The position numbers were made by a program, and so were the translations under genes. Below, piece by piece: positions 21,027 through 33,470 of a stretch of DNA of 64,000 nt. The first letter of the stretch is position 1; every line of letters starts with the position of its first letter. The notes under the pieces are model-generated. The model was not told the DNA's origin. It saw only the letters and a program-made list of their open reading frames with translations, and did not search any database. This DNA comes from Cunninghamia lanceolata (Eukaryota; Streptophyta; Pinopsida; Cupressales; Cupressaceae): positions 12,778,501-12,842,500 of the forward strand of contig BSBN01000140.1 in NCBI GenBank assembly GCA_027924645.1, given 5' to 3'.

Positions 21027-23384
21027 TGTTGGTAATCATTTATGTTTAGGGTTTTAAGCTTGAATGTTTGCTGATTTTCTCTTTGAAATCCTAAATTTTT
21101 TGAGTGTTGGGGTCTTGCACTATTTTGTCTATTCTGTTAGTGGCCTTCTGTGGTGGGTTCCTGGTTATAGATCTCATCCTCATGTTTTAGTTTTTGTTGG
21201 TTGACCGGTCCCCATGTAATGTCTTCCCCACTTTTTCCTATTGCACCTGTGAAAAGTGTCAAGTTTTGTGTATGCAAATGGTCAAATATGCATTTTCGGG
21301 CTTGCGAAATCTCCATCGGCCCCTAAAAAATGATAAAAAAATGAGTTAGATGCATATCGAGCTACAGTTTCTAGTGTCTGAATGTTTCTAAGAGTGGCTG
21401 AGAGGGTTTCTTCTTGCCAGTGCCGCAGGATCCGCCAAGTGTCAAGCCTCAGTTTAAGCCGCACTTTTGCTTTTGAATGATAACTCTAACATGGAGTGTG
21501 CCACGTAGCAGAAGCTGTATCTATTTTGTTTCTAAGTTGATTGATGTGGAAGGTGCCATGTGTCATCAGTGGAGGCAAGGTTAATAAGTTTATGTATGTC
21601 CGCGGAAGGTACCACATGTCTGCTTTCGCATATCTCTCTATGTACCCTGCGATGCAAGGTAGTGGATGGTGGTAGGCCACAATTAAGTAACACGAAATGT
21701 GCCACGTGGTGGATGCGGCACCATAGTTACTTTTGCTTTTGCCCCTTTCTTCTAATGATACTTAAAGTTTCTAAGTAGCACGGAACCTACCAAGTGTCAG
21801 CTTCCGTGGGAGTTTCAAATATTTCTTAATGTTTCTTCAATGTTGCAGAGCCTGACATGTGTCAGCTTCTGCATGAGTTTCAAGAAGGGTCTTTGTGTTT
21901 CAAGGAGAGCACGGAAGCCACCACGTACCTGATAGTCGATGCTACAATAGCCGCCACCTGTCCCTTTCTTAAAGGCAAAATGGAGGGAGTGAAGGGTCAG
22001 CATTAGAAACTTGAGGTGCCTCCGTGGCACAATACCATTGGCTGGCGAATCTTCATGTATATTTTGGGACCGTTGATGTCAGCGATGGGTTTTTGATCAA
22101 CGGTCAGGTTTTGAAATTGTAGCAATGGATTTTTCCTAAGTGTCTGTGGCTATTTTTGGGTGGGAAAACTCCAGTTGCGTCCGTTGCTGCGTACCGAGAG
22201 AGCTGTGGGTAGATGAGGCAATAATGGCAGATTTGCAGGGGATGATCGATGGAGTTGATGGGTCAACTACTCGATTGATGAAGAAAGTCCCTGAGCGGCA
22301 GCCCAGATCCTGATCTCACCTGCTTTGTCCTCTATTTCTCATCTACTACATTGATGATTTTGAGCTCCATTTTTCTGATGCAGTGTATCTAGTGGGATTT
22401 TTGGCCTCCCTTGTAATTAATTCGTTGAGTACACAGTTTTCCTATAAAAAGCAAATTGTGTCACTCATTTTTGTTGTTGAAAACTGGACAAACTTTTGGT
22501 GCTATAAGGAGATATGACTTCATTGGTGGCCATGTCTTTGTTGTCTTGTGAGTGTATGAGTCTCATGTTGTATGTTTAATGCATAAATTCACTAGTTTCA
22601 TGCTGTTTTATATGAGAAATGCTACGTGCATGTGCTTAATCATTTGTCTCCAAGCTATGGGCATATTCTTTCTTTTGAATCAGGATAACTAAAGGTTGTT
22701 AAGATTCAGGAATATAACTTTTCTATATTGAATGTTTATTCTCTGACTTTTGTTCAAGGAACAAATTAAATGTTTTAGGTTGATAATTGACAAAGTGTGT
22801 TGCAGCAGGGATACCATTAAGTATGAATGATTAAGCACCTAGTTTTTGGGAAGCATCTGTAAGGTAGGTGCTAAATAATCCCCTTGGTACACAATTTTTG
22901 GTATATGTTCATGTAGGCCATTCAAATGTGTATGTCTACTAACTCCGAGCCCTAGATAGGCACCAATCTAGTCTTGTATTGAGGTTAAACCCAAGGTCCT
23001 AGTTTTGCATCCACATAAAATCAAAGTTAAACTTTAAACCCAAACCATTAGGACTTTAGGAGTAGTTTAGGACCACAATCCTCTGTCTCACAACTGAACA
23101 TAGGCCCAAAGATAGCTCGTTTGCACTTATCTTACAGTTTTGGTCTATATAAAGGAGGATTTATCTACTTTGTATCAACATCCCAGTCAGTCCATAATTA
23201 TATCTCATGGATGTTGAATAGGGAACACCCCCCTTGGTTCTGCAGAGCCTAAAGAAGAAGAGGAGATATTTATAGAGTCTATCTCCTATACTATTGGCCG
23301 TTGGCCCTGAGATCTTGTTGATCATTGATGGCTACCTTGTAGGGATAGCTGGGAATAAGCATCCAGTCGAATTGTGAAACAATA
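21027..23384 (+). repeat. 3' LTR of the Tat element
   Basis: 2358 bp. It starts TGTTGGTAATCATTTATG like the 5' copy and ends GTGAAACAATA where the other ends GTGAACCAACA, so the terminal CA has decayed to TA. The candidate TATA box TATAAAAAG is at 22443-22451. Confidence 0.92.
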
Positions 23385-23389
23385 CATCC
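23385..23389. repeat. right target-site duplication of the Tat element
   Basis: CATCC against CATCA on the left side (12133-12137), four of five bases matching. Confidence 0.6.
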
Positions 23390-23904
23390 TATTGGCCTTT
23401 AAACCTCTGCTATATCCTGATACCCTTTGGGATTCCATAATTCTCCTCTAAGACCATTTTCTTGCACATGAACTTCATAGAAAAGCTTTCCCTCCCAATT
23501 ACACATATCCTTTTGACCAGTGAACCTCCACATCATCCCAATGGACCTCATTTTCATGCAAAACATCCTATGTGGCCAAAAAATGCCAAAACAATAGTTA
23601 TAATAGCCAGAGTGAAATCAAGGGAGCTAGTAAGAGGATGATACGTGTCTCATCATGTTTGGACATAGAGTAGCGACCACCATTTATATGTTTTCTTATA
23701 AATTAAGGATTTCACACCTTGGGAAGGGGCTTTTTGCTGCACAACTTATGCTACCTGACTTCTTGAGAAAGTCAACTTCTTCTACATGATTTATGGTTTG
23801 AAGTGAAGGATGGAATAGCATATAAGATCAACTCCATGAACATTGTAAGGCTTAATGCTAGGGCATGTATGAAGGAAATCCCATATAATTGAAAGGAAGC
23901 AAGG
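23390..23904. other. non-coding flank, continuous with 12137 before the Tat insertion
   Basis: No gene. The first 130 bp align loosely with 12020-12130 (shared CCATAA, TTTTC.TTGCA.ATGAAC and CTTTCCC.CCC words), so a pre-existing tandem unit spanned the insertion site. A TATA-like CTTATAAATTAAG lies near 23697. It may be LTR or UTR of the chromovirus to the left. Confidence 0.35.
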
Positions 23905-24345
23905 TATACAGAAACACTTCCTACACTGATCTACTGAGGAAAGATTTTTGCAAATTTTAATGTTTACAGTTACATATTAAGATGTACATTAATAGAAAGG
24001 TAATAACAACATCCAAATGCAAATACAAAACTAACAACACAAGATATACATGGGGAAAACCATTTCAGGTAAAAAACCCCACACTCCAAGGCCGCCCAAT
24101 ATATTATTCAGGAATAAAGAAGATTACAATATACTTGCAGAGCAAGCTTTCAAAGGAGTATAAACAACCAAAGATCTAGAAATAACACATCTATAAGACT
24201 CTTACACACAACCTCCATGTTAAGATCCTGATATATAGGAGATACAATACAGTAAACTGTCAATGGTAATTACAAAACCATGAGCCAAAACAACCCAAAA
24301 GTGGCACCCAAATTATATCCAATGCAAGATGCCTTATGACGTGTC
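23905..24345 (-). repeat. old copia-LTR-like segment, copy 1
   Basis: Contains the inverted plant copia LTR block (ATGGGGAAAACCATTTCAGG near 24049, followed by AAAAACCCC). It shares diverged sequence with 27365-27785: CTTCCTACACT, then CCATGAGCCAAAACAA against CTATGAGTCAAAACAA, and GGCACCCAAATTA against TGCCACCAAAATTA. The orientation is inferred from the block. No coding region of this element was found. Confidence 0.4.
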
Positions 24346-26880
24346 AAATAACACACCAACATGTGTAACTCTCCCATTTACAACTTTTTTAAATGTCCAA
24401 CACATTTTTATATTTCCTAAAAATAGCAGCTCCAATTTTTGGAGGTCATAACTTTTGATCCAGGTGTCTGATTGACAAATGATTTATGTGTTGGAAAGAT
24501 CATGAAATGATCTATCAATATGTAACTTACTTTGTCAGTTAAGACAAGTTTTGGGTCATTTAGGGACCTCTAAGTTCTTCAAAACTAAGTTTAAAACTTT
24601 TTTCGACAGTTTCAAAAAATAAAAACTTTAATATCTCACAATCTAAATATGATCTTGAGTCGAAACTCACCCGAGATGTTTACTTAGCAGTTCCACACCT
24701 TTCAAAATTTTTTTGGGTCAATCCAAGGTCAAATGTAGGGTTACTAAAAATAGTAAGACCCACCATTTTTAGCCCTTTTGGAAACTTTGAAAGTTCTAGA
24801 CCATTCTTCAAGATAAAGGGTATTCGAAAAGACCAAAATTGGGAAGAATAGTAACATTTTGTAGTTGCAAGGTTGAGACACTTTTCCTAATAATAATCAA
24901 CTATAATATCATGAATGCCAAACACCTATTGTAATATTCTATTTGTAAGTGAATGAAGGAAGAATCAGATTTATTTTTGTAGGTTGATTTTGTTGTCTGG
25001 ATTGGTAATATGTAATGACCCTGGACCTTGACCTACTTTAATTATCCTACAAAATCTATATCCTTGGGCATATGCTTTGACAAATTTTCCTTAAGATTTT
25101 GGGGATTATAATTTTAAGTGTTAAGGGGTATGATGCTAAGAAACATATTTTTCATTAGCCAATTTGGCTAACCCAATGGTATCCATCATATCACATGTAA
25201 TAAACATATTTTAATAAGTTATCCTAAATGTCATCTTTCAATCCATTCATGAAGTGTAAATACACAAAAATAATCAAGTCTTATGGTCTAATTGGCCAAT
25301 CATTCAATCTTTGTGTGGTTCTTAAAGATAGACACAATTTAATAAAATTTAGTTAATGCACAAAGAAAATCATCATAAGCACTAAGGTCAAAATGTGTGA
25401 GAATAAGTTTATAAAACTCACCCCAAGTAGGATTATCATAATTATTCTTCTCAAATAGATCATACCATTATATGACATCATACACCAATGTAATTGAGGC
25501 AATGGAGACCTAATAACATCTAGGGATATTGCGTAAGGAAAAGTATTTGTTGGCTCAATAAAGCTAACTAGTGGGATCATCTCTCCCAAATCAACAAAAA
25601 ATTAATTTATGTTAATGATGTCCTCCAAAAGTCTTCCATGCTCCTAAGGTGTGATGTTCTAAATCCTAGCTAAAGTTGTTTTGTGAACCACTATATTTCC
25701 TTTACAAGTCTTGTATGCAATAATGGAGAGAAATATTTGAACTATGGATCTTTGAAATTATGTATTTAGGTTTATTGAATCTTATTTCAAGTTTAGATTC
25801 AAGTTTTTCTTGAATCCTTTGGATGTTTCTTTCAAGTTTAGGGCTAGCTTTTATTGGGTGAGATCTTGATAATAATAATAGTTAACCATTTTGCGTGACT
25901 AGGGTTCTCAAAATATTTGTTGGAGTTTTATAGAAAAATAATTAGCTTGAAAAGATTATTGTAATGGGGCAATTGACAAAATTGGTGAAAATTTAGCCTA
26001 GACTCCTTTTTACATAGGTGTTTTGTAATTTTAATATGTAATTGCAAGTTTTTTTATCTATAATGGTCAAAATATTTTGGATTGGAGAGAAATAAGATAG
26101 AATTTCTAAATCTATGGATTGTATAAGGTCCGAACCCCAACACATGATATTAGTCCAATTTTAGATGTTCGAAAGTGATAAACCACTAACAACATTACTT
26201 CTAAAGGATTATACTCTATCTACCCATTAACCATGGTACTTCTAAAGAGTTTTGGCTGCCTAACCAAATCAATTTATGTGCATTATAGTGTTGTATAGAT
26301 CTAGAAGACTCTACCCATTATACTTAGATCTTGCTTAGTATAATTAATATGGAATGGTTTATAATGGATACATGTCTAGTCTATGATCTTGTAAATACAT
26401 AGACCACAATAATAAAATAGTGTTGTCCTAGTAATTTAGTGTATTAACTATGAAAGATAGACATTCTTGTTCCTCACTATCCCATTTCCAAGGAATGATG
26501 TTAGTAACTTCCTAGGGCTAATCACTTATCAATGCATCACATATTACAAAAGACTAAATGTTACTTAGGGCTACTTTTTGAGAAAACTATGGGGTCTTTA
26601 AATATACCTGATGGTTTGTGGAAGTGCAACGATGTGTACAAAGGCTATTTGGTTTCTGGATATTAGAGTTTAAACTTTCCTCACTTGGCTAGACCCATTT
26701 AGGATAATGTAGCTTAGCCAAGAATGACAAATCTTGTATGTATATTTAAAACCCATGGTATAGTAATTTTAGAGTAATAGAAAAAAATACTTGTAAGGAA
26801 AAAATGGCACATTTTGGAAGAGAAGCCTCACAGAAAGCACTTAATTTGTATTATTGCTAAGGAATGTGGTCATAGAAAGT
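24346..26880. other. non-coding, no gene recognised
   Basis: AT-rich sequence with many stops in all frames. Fragments near 24430-24760 (AGGTCATAACTTTTGATCCAGGTG, described in words: a run resembling LTR leader sequence) look transposon-derived but could not be paired. The short ORFs seen here have no recognisable motif. Confidence 0.5.
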
Positions 26881-26892
26881 CTCATGATACCA
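26881..26892 (-). promoter_or_regulatory. degenerate initiator-Met-type PBS and possible LTR edge
   Basis: CTCATGATACCA reads TGGTATCATGAG on the minus strand, nine of twelve matches to TGGTATCAGAGC. Three bases further right (26895) begins TGTTAGGAG, a plausible LTR end. It suggests an old minus-strand copia element whose 5' LTR starts at 26895, but no 3' LTR partner was found. Confidence 0.35.
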
Positions 26893-27364
26893 CTTGTTAG
26901 GAGTTTTATCTATAAAATATTAGAAAAGTAGAACAATACATGTGAAAACAATATAATTCCTAGAAATTTGTTAAGAATATACTTTTATTAATCTCAAGAA
27001 TTACATTCCTCTTTGAGAAAGAAACCTCTCTAAGAGCAATGGTCTACTATAATATATGATTCCAAGATGATACTTGTTTTATTACAACATGAATATACAA
27101 CCCTCATACTAAGTGATTTATGAATTACAAAAAATATGGAATCAATCCAAATAATGTAATATTAACTAGTAACTATAGTATTAACCACTACAATGTTTAA
27201 ACTATTACATTTTTAGAATGTGATTGTCCTAACAATTCTAGGGAATACAATTATAGTTGTGGTGTCATCTAGGTGGAAAAATTATTTGGAACTAGGTCAT
27301 GAGAGTTGTGGATTGGGATACATGCATATTAGAGTGTTGGATTTAAAAGGAAACAATGGCACAA

Positions 27365-27785
27365 AAATGCTTCCTACACTAACCTTTAAGGGGTGGTCTG
27401 TGCAAAAGCAAAAGATCTTATAGTTAAAAATAATAATACACAAGTAAAATTATACCATGGCAAGATGATTTACATGGGGAAATCCCTTTTGAGAGAGAAA
27501 CTCCTCACCCCAAGCAAGATCAATTATTTTCTTAAACAACTAAGAGGTTAAAATAGGTATATAAGGATATGACTTTACATGAGTATCACCAACATTTAAT
27601 TTTTCAAGCAATTTGACAATAATATAATACCTACAAGTAAACCATACAACCCATATAACACTGTATTCTCTAGCACCAATAAATAGGCAAAACTAAAATC
27701 ACAAACCACAAGTGGCTTACTAAAACTATGAGTCAAAACAATGACCTGAAATTGCCACCAAAATTAGACAAAATTCTAATGCCCA
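27365..27785 (-). repeat. old copia-LTR-like segment, copy 2
   Basis: Diverged partner of 23905-24345 in the same orientation, with the block ACATGGGGAAATCCCTTTTG near 27473. The pair may be the LTRs of an old element or two solo LTRs of one family; the 3 kb between them shows no coding sequence. Confidence 0.4.
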
Positions 27786-27842
27786 AGTTGGTCATGGTCT
27801 CCTCTACTAAAAATATAAGATGCTCTTATAGTGTGGCATATG

Positions 27843-29534
27843 TGTTGTCATTGATGTCAAAAGTGGTATGAAGTGTTGTAGTGTGGAAGAGTGTAAGTGA
27901 TGTCACCAGATATGTTGAGGGAGATTGCAACAGTATGGTGATCAAAGGAGCATACAAAGAAAGATGATTAGAAGAGTTGTAAAGGATATGGATCAATATC
28001 ATCTATGCATAGTCATACCTTATCTTCTGAAGTTCTTATGCTCTCAATAATGTATCACATTCTATCATTTTTGAAGTTTTGGTCTTGCAGATTGGACAGA
28101 TGGATACATATTATACTCAAGTACCTATGTTTCTAGTTTGAGGTCACGAAGCTTACTGCAAGATGTTTTACAGACAAATGTGTGAAGATAGTGTTGAGAC
28201 TAGGTAAGTACAGTCACAGAGAGATGGGTGAATGCTCTGCATATCTCCGTAGATGAAGATATGATGTTATGATTTGGAAGAAAGGTAGATATGGGTATCA
28301 AGTATGCATGTTTCAAGATTCAAGTGTTAATATGTACCATATTTGCTTCTTTGGAATTAGGAGTGTGATGACAAGTCTTAGTGTTAATTAAGGCAAGCAG
28401 AGGGAGATGGTTGAAGACACCGTAGATCACCACACAATGGTATTTGGCCATGCTGATTGAGATATAAGATTATATGGCTAGTTGGTATGTACAGTTCGAA
28501 TATCAAATGTTTATGATCACCACAAACATGTTTTTTAGTGTTTTATCTTAAGACTATGTAAGAAAATTTTATCAATGACACTAGCATCAAAGTTCAATTG
28601 TTTGTATTGGCATGATATATCCTAGGATGAAAAAAGAGATATACATGAAATTCTTACAAGACATATAATTTTTGTTGTGTGGTCTGCATGATATAATGTG
28701 TCCCCTTTGGTACTGCTTTAGGTCTAGAGCAAAATACAAGGAAAGATAAGGGGTTGTGGTGCCAAATTAGTGTATGATTAAGACTTTATTGTGTATTTTG
28801 GAGTGTGCACCAACATGGGAGAGTGTGACAAGGTAATATAGGACCTAATTATATCTTGTTGTTGAACTGTACTTGATTTCTACTTAGCACAGGTGTTTTA
28901 GAGAAGACTGTTGTGGCCTCTACAAGTTTCATTTTGGTCAACCAAGGAGAAAGATATTGAAGCTTGCAGAGGATATAAATGTAAGATCAAAGGTGTCAAG
29001 CAAAAGATAAGTATGTGGTGTGATAACAATAATTTTGTGTAAATAAATTTACCAAAGAAGTAGATTTCATGATGAAATGTGGAAAGGACCAATGATATTG
29101 ATGTAGAGGCAGTTGTTGGTGATGTGGTGATAGAGAAGAGTTTTTGAAGTTTTCTTGTTGTGGCAAAGGTTGATATTGTAGTTGTACAGAAGTGAGATAG
29201 TTGTGCTAAGGTTGAAGTGATTAGAAGTTAGTATTGTTGAGTCAGATAGGTATTCTATTGTGAAGATTGTAACTGTTCAGGGAGTTGTATCTTCCTTTGG
29301 GTTGTAGCCCATAAATAATATTGTAATCTTGTTTTTATTTGTGAGGCTAGATTTAGATGGTAGATCCAAGCAACTTGCTTGCCATGGGTTTTCCCTTTTA
29401 GGGTTTTCTAGGTATATCTAGTGTTATGGATGTGTTCTTATGTTTTTCATGTTTATGTTAGTTTGAATGTTGGTGGAAGAAATTAATTTGAATAGGTACT
29501 TATTCATCGCCCTCTTAGCACTTTTATGTGTTCA
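27843..29534 (+). repeat. 5' LTR (single copy in window)
   Basis: Start placed at TGTTGTCATTGATGTCAAAA, a common opening of plant copia LTRs (it also appears inverted near the end of the LTR at 38730). End placed at GTGTTCA, six bases before the PBS. Inside is the typical CCATGGGTTTTCCCTTTTAGG block near 29378 (20-base core) and a CATCGCCCTCTTAGCAC end region. About 1692 bp. No second copy is available for confirmation. Confidence 0.5.
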
Positions 29535-29539
29535 AAAAT

Positions 29540-29551
29540 TGGTACCAGAGC
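29540..29551 (+). promoter_or_regulatory. primer binding site (initiator-Met tRNA type)
   Basis: TGGTACCAGAGC differs from TGGTATCAGAGC by one base. It follows the LTR end directly. Confidence 0.7.
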
Positions 29552-29602
29552 AAGGTTCCTTGAGTGTAGCCCAACAACTGAGGTAGATCTTGGTGTGAAC
29601 AC

Positions 29603-30582
29603 ATGGGAATTGAAGTATTGTTTAATGGAAAGAATCCTTTGGGAGATGATGAAGACATAAGAAATTTTAATACATAAGACTGTGAGGTTGAATTTGAAGG
29701 AGAGCTCATTTCTACCCTAGAAGATCTAGATACTGCAATAAAAGAAAATGAAGAGTATAAGATCGAGCTTAAAGAATCAAAAGAAGTGGTTGTCAAAATG
29801 AAGTTCAACTCAATGCCAAATTAGTTGAATGCTCCAAACTTGAAGAAAAAAATCACTATGAGGAAGTAACTAGAGAAAGAAAAGCATCAGATAGGAAAAG
29901 GCCTAAAACATCAGAAAAGCACCAATATCCTTGATGAGATAATCAATAATCAAAGACCATTTAAGAACAAGAGTGGAATTGGATTTAAGAAATGTCAAAG
30001 TTCAAAAATAGATTTATTTGAAGTCTTGTTTCAATTGAAAAAGGGAGAGCCCTACACTGAAGAGATTATATTTGAAACTAAAAAGGGAAAGTCCTACACT
30101 AAATAAACTGAAGACATGGAGTAGGAAATAAATGTTGATTTCATAAGTGTCAGCTACCAATCCTAGGTCCCCTCAATTCTTTTATGGTTACTATTATTCC
30201 TCCTATAAATGATTACATAAGGAAGAATTCATTTGTGCCTACAGGACATGATGTCATGATCTCTCATCCCTTCTATGGATATTGTTATGCATGCAATAAG
30301 TTTGGTCATAGGGCTATTGAGTGTAGAACTAAAGTAAGGATAAATGGTATGACTCCAAAATATAATGTTTTTTTCTACAAATGTAACAACATTGGGCATA
30401 AAGCAAGATTATGTAAGAGTGGTTCTGAGAAACCACCTATTCAACACAAGAAGACAAAGGAAATTGTGACTCAACAAAAGAAGGAAATGGCAAAGATATG
30501 GAGAAGAAAGATAGAACAAAGTGATGAAAACAAGGAGGAATTTGTGTCTCTGCCTAGTGCAAAGGACTCTGTTGATGATTGA
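29603..30582 (+). pseudogene. gag: copia-like gag with two zinc knuckles, broken
   Basis: The first ATG after the PBS opens MGIEVLFNGKNPLGDDEDI. It is followed by a Glu/Lys-rich helical stretch (TLEDLDTAIKENEEYK), with stops and frame changes. From 30184 an open 132-codon stretch holds a complete knuckle (CYACNKFGHRAIEC, CX2CX4HX4C) and a second one whose first Cys has become Tyr (FYKCNNIGHKARLC). The tail is Lys/Gln-rich. Such paired knuckles are typical of large copia gag proteins of the SIRE type. It would bind genomic RNA. Between 30583 and 31081 only degenerate sequence is seen. Confidence 0.7.
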
Positions 30583-31081
30583 GATAAGGCATAGGGTCAA
30601 GGGGAGCTAATCAGGGCATATCTATTCTTTCTCCACTGAACATTTGTCTCTTTTGCAAGTGGAATCTTAGAACATAGATGAGTTGGAATGAAATCAACTA
30701 ATGAGAATGTTGATAAGACAAGACAATTTCTTTCCCTCAAATTTTTAGAGAAAAATAATATGATACAAAGGATTGTGGAAGGTTCTTCAGTCTCTATGAC
30801 TTCACAAAACAATCCAGTAGCAGTCCACCTAACATGATGAAAGTGCATTAAATATAGAATGTTAGGGCAACTTGCAAGGTACTTATGCTTTATTTGCACA
30901 ATAATATCTCATTCAAAATGAAATAATTTGTATCTAGAGTTGAGTAGAGAAGAAGGCATTCAAAGTACTTCATGAGTTTGAGAAGAATCAAGATGAAAGT
31001 GAAACCCTAGTGATTGAATCCAAAGGTATTTATCAGAACTATTATTTGTTAATACTCTAGTTTCCAAATTCAGAGAAATTT

Positions 31082-31453
31082 GTGAAGACAACTCCTCAAT
31101 TAGTTGATGTCATTGAAAAACCAGGACCTAAGTATAAGAAATTTCCTTACAAAGCCATGGAGGTAGATAAAGAAGGGGTATTTTCACATGTTTCAATGTA
31201 TGTGGTATATATAAAAGATGTTAGGTTTTACATTCACTCAAAGCTAGATGGAATTAACCATGTAAAATTTGAGGAACTCAGAGATCACTTTATGGATGAT
31301 GATGTTACCTATAAATTAGAATATACAAATGTGGGTGCCAAGAATCCAAACATTTGGAAAGATTATCCTGATTTTTGTGATGAGCATGAGTGGGTGAGAT
31401 ATATATTGAGAAGAATTCATGATGAATTCATGTATCTGGATAAGCTCCACTAG
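31082..31453 (+). pseudogene. orphan ORF of unknown function
   Basis: A 123-codon open stretch, not recognised. It is rich in Asp, Glu, Tyr and Lys, and reads like a folded domain: VSMYVVYIKDVRFYIH, then KFEELRDHFMDDDVTYKLEY, then HEWVRYILRRIHDEFMYLDKLH. After a TAG the same frame continues with ISKDEIKVVTRL for about 30 codons before more stops. It shows no protease, RT, integrase or gag motif, no signal peptide and no membrane segment. It sits where pol should begin. It could be an extra ORF of the host transposon or a captured fragment. Confidence 0.5.
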
Positions 31454-32399
31454 ATTTCTAAGGATGAAATTAAGGTAGTTACTAGGTTGTGCTCCATCAG
31501 ACCTATTGATGCCTAAAAAAACTAGTTCCCTACTTGTATCTTTTTGCCCCAAAATCCATCAAGAAATCCAAATTTTTGCCTTCAGTGTCCAACCTATTGA
31601 TGATAATCGATTAGAGAAGTATTTCATAGGTTTTGATTTGTTTACCTTTTGAAATATAATAGAAAAGCCCCAAAAAGTTGGCTAAGTCCCAATTTCTAAG
31701 TGTTTCCTTGTGTTTTGGCCTTGGTCAAAGTTTTGGAGTTTAAGGCTCCTTCCTTCCATCATGTTGTCCCTATTAGCTCCAAGGTTTGAGGCTCAAAATT
31801 TGCCTAAGTATTCAATTTTTTCTAATTCAGTTGGAGGTCGGTCTGTCAACCTTCCATCTTCTTCATGGCAGATGTTGGGGAGAAGGATTGAGGGCCAAGG
31901 TCCATGTGAGGTAATAAAATTCTTCCAAGTATGATGTAGTACCGTGGAGCATCAGAGGTCAGAGTTTTGGCCTTCTATCTTCTTCAGTGTTGCAGAGTGG
32001 AGGGCCCAAATGCCAAAGTCTGATGGGTCTACTTGTTCAAAATCCTTCTAAGTATGAAGTGTGTGGCTGAGCTCGGAGGTTGGCTCTTCTTCCTTCCTTC
32101 GATTAAGGTGAAATGGGGAAGGCCTGATGGTTGATCCCCGATAGATGTTCTCTTCTTTGTGCTAAGGGCAGATGGTGGGGCTCCTCTCTTTCCTCTTCTA
32201 GATGGGGAATGCATAAGGTAGAAAGCCCAAGTGCTGACCCCTATCATTTTCATAATTTTTCCTATGTCTGTCGGAGGTTGGATTTTGGGCTTCCTTCCTT
32301 CTATCTTCTTTATGTAAGATAGAAGGCATAAGGCATGACAACCAACCCCTAATGGGTGTTAATTCTTTCTAAGGTGGCAGGAGGTGACAACCAAGGCAA

Positions 32400-33470
32400 A
32401 ATAATAGGAAAAAGTTGAAGGCTTGGAGTCTTTTATCAGTGAAATTTTTAGTTCACAAACTTGTTAGTTCACCAACTAAGGAGTTAGCCATGGTAAAGGT
32501 GATCACTGACTTAAGAAGGACAAGTGCAAGTGTGTCAGCACATGAAGTGATTCACAAACTTGGAAGTTCACTGATTGAAGGTTTCACCAATAGGCACTTC
32601 ACCAATAGGAAAGGGACCATCAAAAATAAAAGTTTCCAAGGAAAAAGAGAATAAAGGATGCTTTATTAGCAAACCAAGGAAACGTTGAACTCAACAAGTA
32701 GTTCAATTTTTCTAAGGTTCATTGACAAGGGAGTGACTAGGGCTCAATTTGTAAAGTAAAGGATTCAGCAATAACATGGATCAAAGGAAGAAAGAAGATA
32801 AAGAAAGTTCACCTCGGAGCATTTTTACCGATAAGGAAAATGGAAAAGTGCAAAAATGGCTAAGGCAAAGGTAAGGAAAGGCCTTTGTCAGAGAATCGGG
32901 TGAAAATAAAACTCAATAAAGGTTTGAAAATTTTAAAGTTCACTGACAGGGCAAAAAATTGATAAAAGGTAAAAGAGGGAAAGATAAGTCCCAGGTTCGT
33001 AGGTAGGAAGATTTGCCAATAGAAAGGGAAAGGGCAAAACAAGGCTTGGTTTGGCAAAAGTGAAGATGTTTGATAAAGAAGAAGAAAGAAAGGAAGATCC
33101 CACTGGTTTATAAATTTGAAAATTTGCCGATAAGGAAAAAGGGCACTAGAGAAAGAGTTAACAAAATTAAAAATTTGCTAATGAAAGGGATGAAGTGGGA
33201 GAGTTAGACAAGCCTAGCTCAAGAAAATGAAGTTTTGTCGATAAGACATAAAAGAGTCCAAAAATAAAGATCAAATGCCAAATGAAAGGGAGTTTCTTCC
33301 ATGGTTTCTAAAAGGTGAAATTCTCTGATAAAGAGGTAAAGTCAACCAAGTTCACCAGATTGAAAATTTGTTGATAAAGAAAAAAGGAAGATGATAGAGA
33401 AGATGAAGATAGTCCAAAGTTCATGAAAATGGTAATTGGCTGATAAAGGTGGGAAAATACATAAAGGTAC
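32400..33470. repeat. degenerate array with recurring (C/T)(C/T)GATAA(G/A)G motifs
   Basis: Purine-rich, non-coding. A phrase resembling AAATTTGCCGATAAGGAAAA recurs with drift near 32826, 33126, 33230, 33327, 33371 and 33437, with more distant forms near 32456 and 32575 (GTTCACCAA, GTTCACTGA). Spacing is irregular (about 40-300 bp). It lies in the presumed LTR of the second Tat-like element. Confidence 0.5.

Larger units (their letters stand above)
12138..23384 (+). mobile_element. Tat-lineage Ty3/gypsy retrotransposon with an extra RNase H, 11.2 kb
   Basis: Two LTRs of 2366 and 2358 bp bracket a 6.5-kb interior holding gag, protease, an additional RNase H, RT, native RNase H and integrase on the plus strand. 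A PBS-like site follows the left LTR and near-matching 5-bp repeats flank the element. The LTRs differ at about 5 percent over the first 350 bp by eye, plus one indel of about 15 bp. From 16199 to 20872 pol is one uninterrupted frame apart from 16 nonsense codons. The long LTRs, the LPDxxISSWDGF-type gag and the second RNase H together indicate the Tat lineage (Tat, Ogre, Retand relatives). Confidence 0.93.
27843..31600 (+). mobile_element. copia-like element with gag and an unknown ORF, 3' end missing
   Basis: An LTR-like region ending near 29534 is followed by a PBS matching the initiator-Met tRNA, then a decayed gag with zinc knuckles, then a separate open frame. No protease, integrase, RT or 3' LTR was found before a different element begins. 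It is either truncated or a non-autonomous derivative. Confidence 0.6.

Noticed and set aside
23390..27842. A host gene in the long gap
   Set aside because: No ORF above about 80 codons, no splice-consistent chain of conserved exons and only transposon-like motifs were seen.
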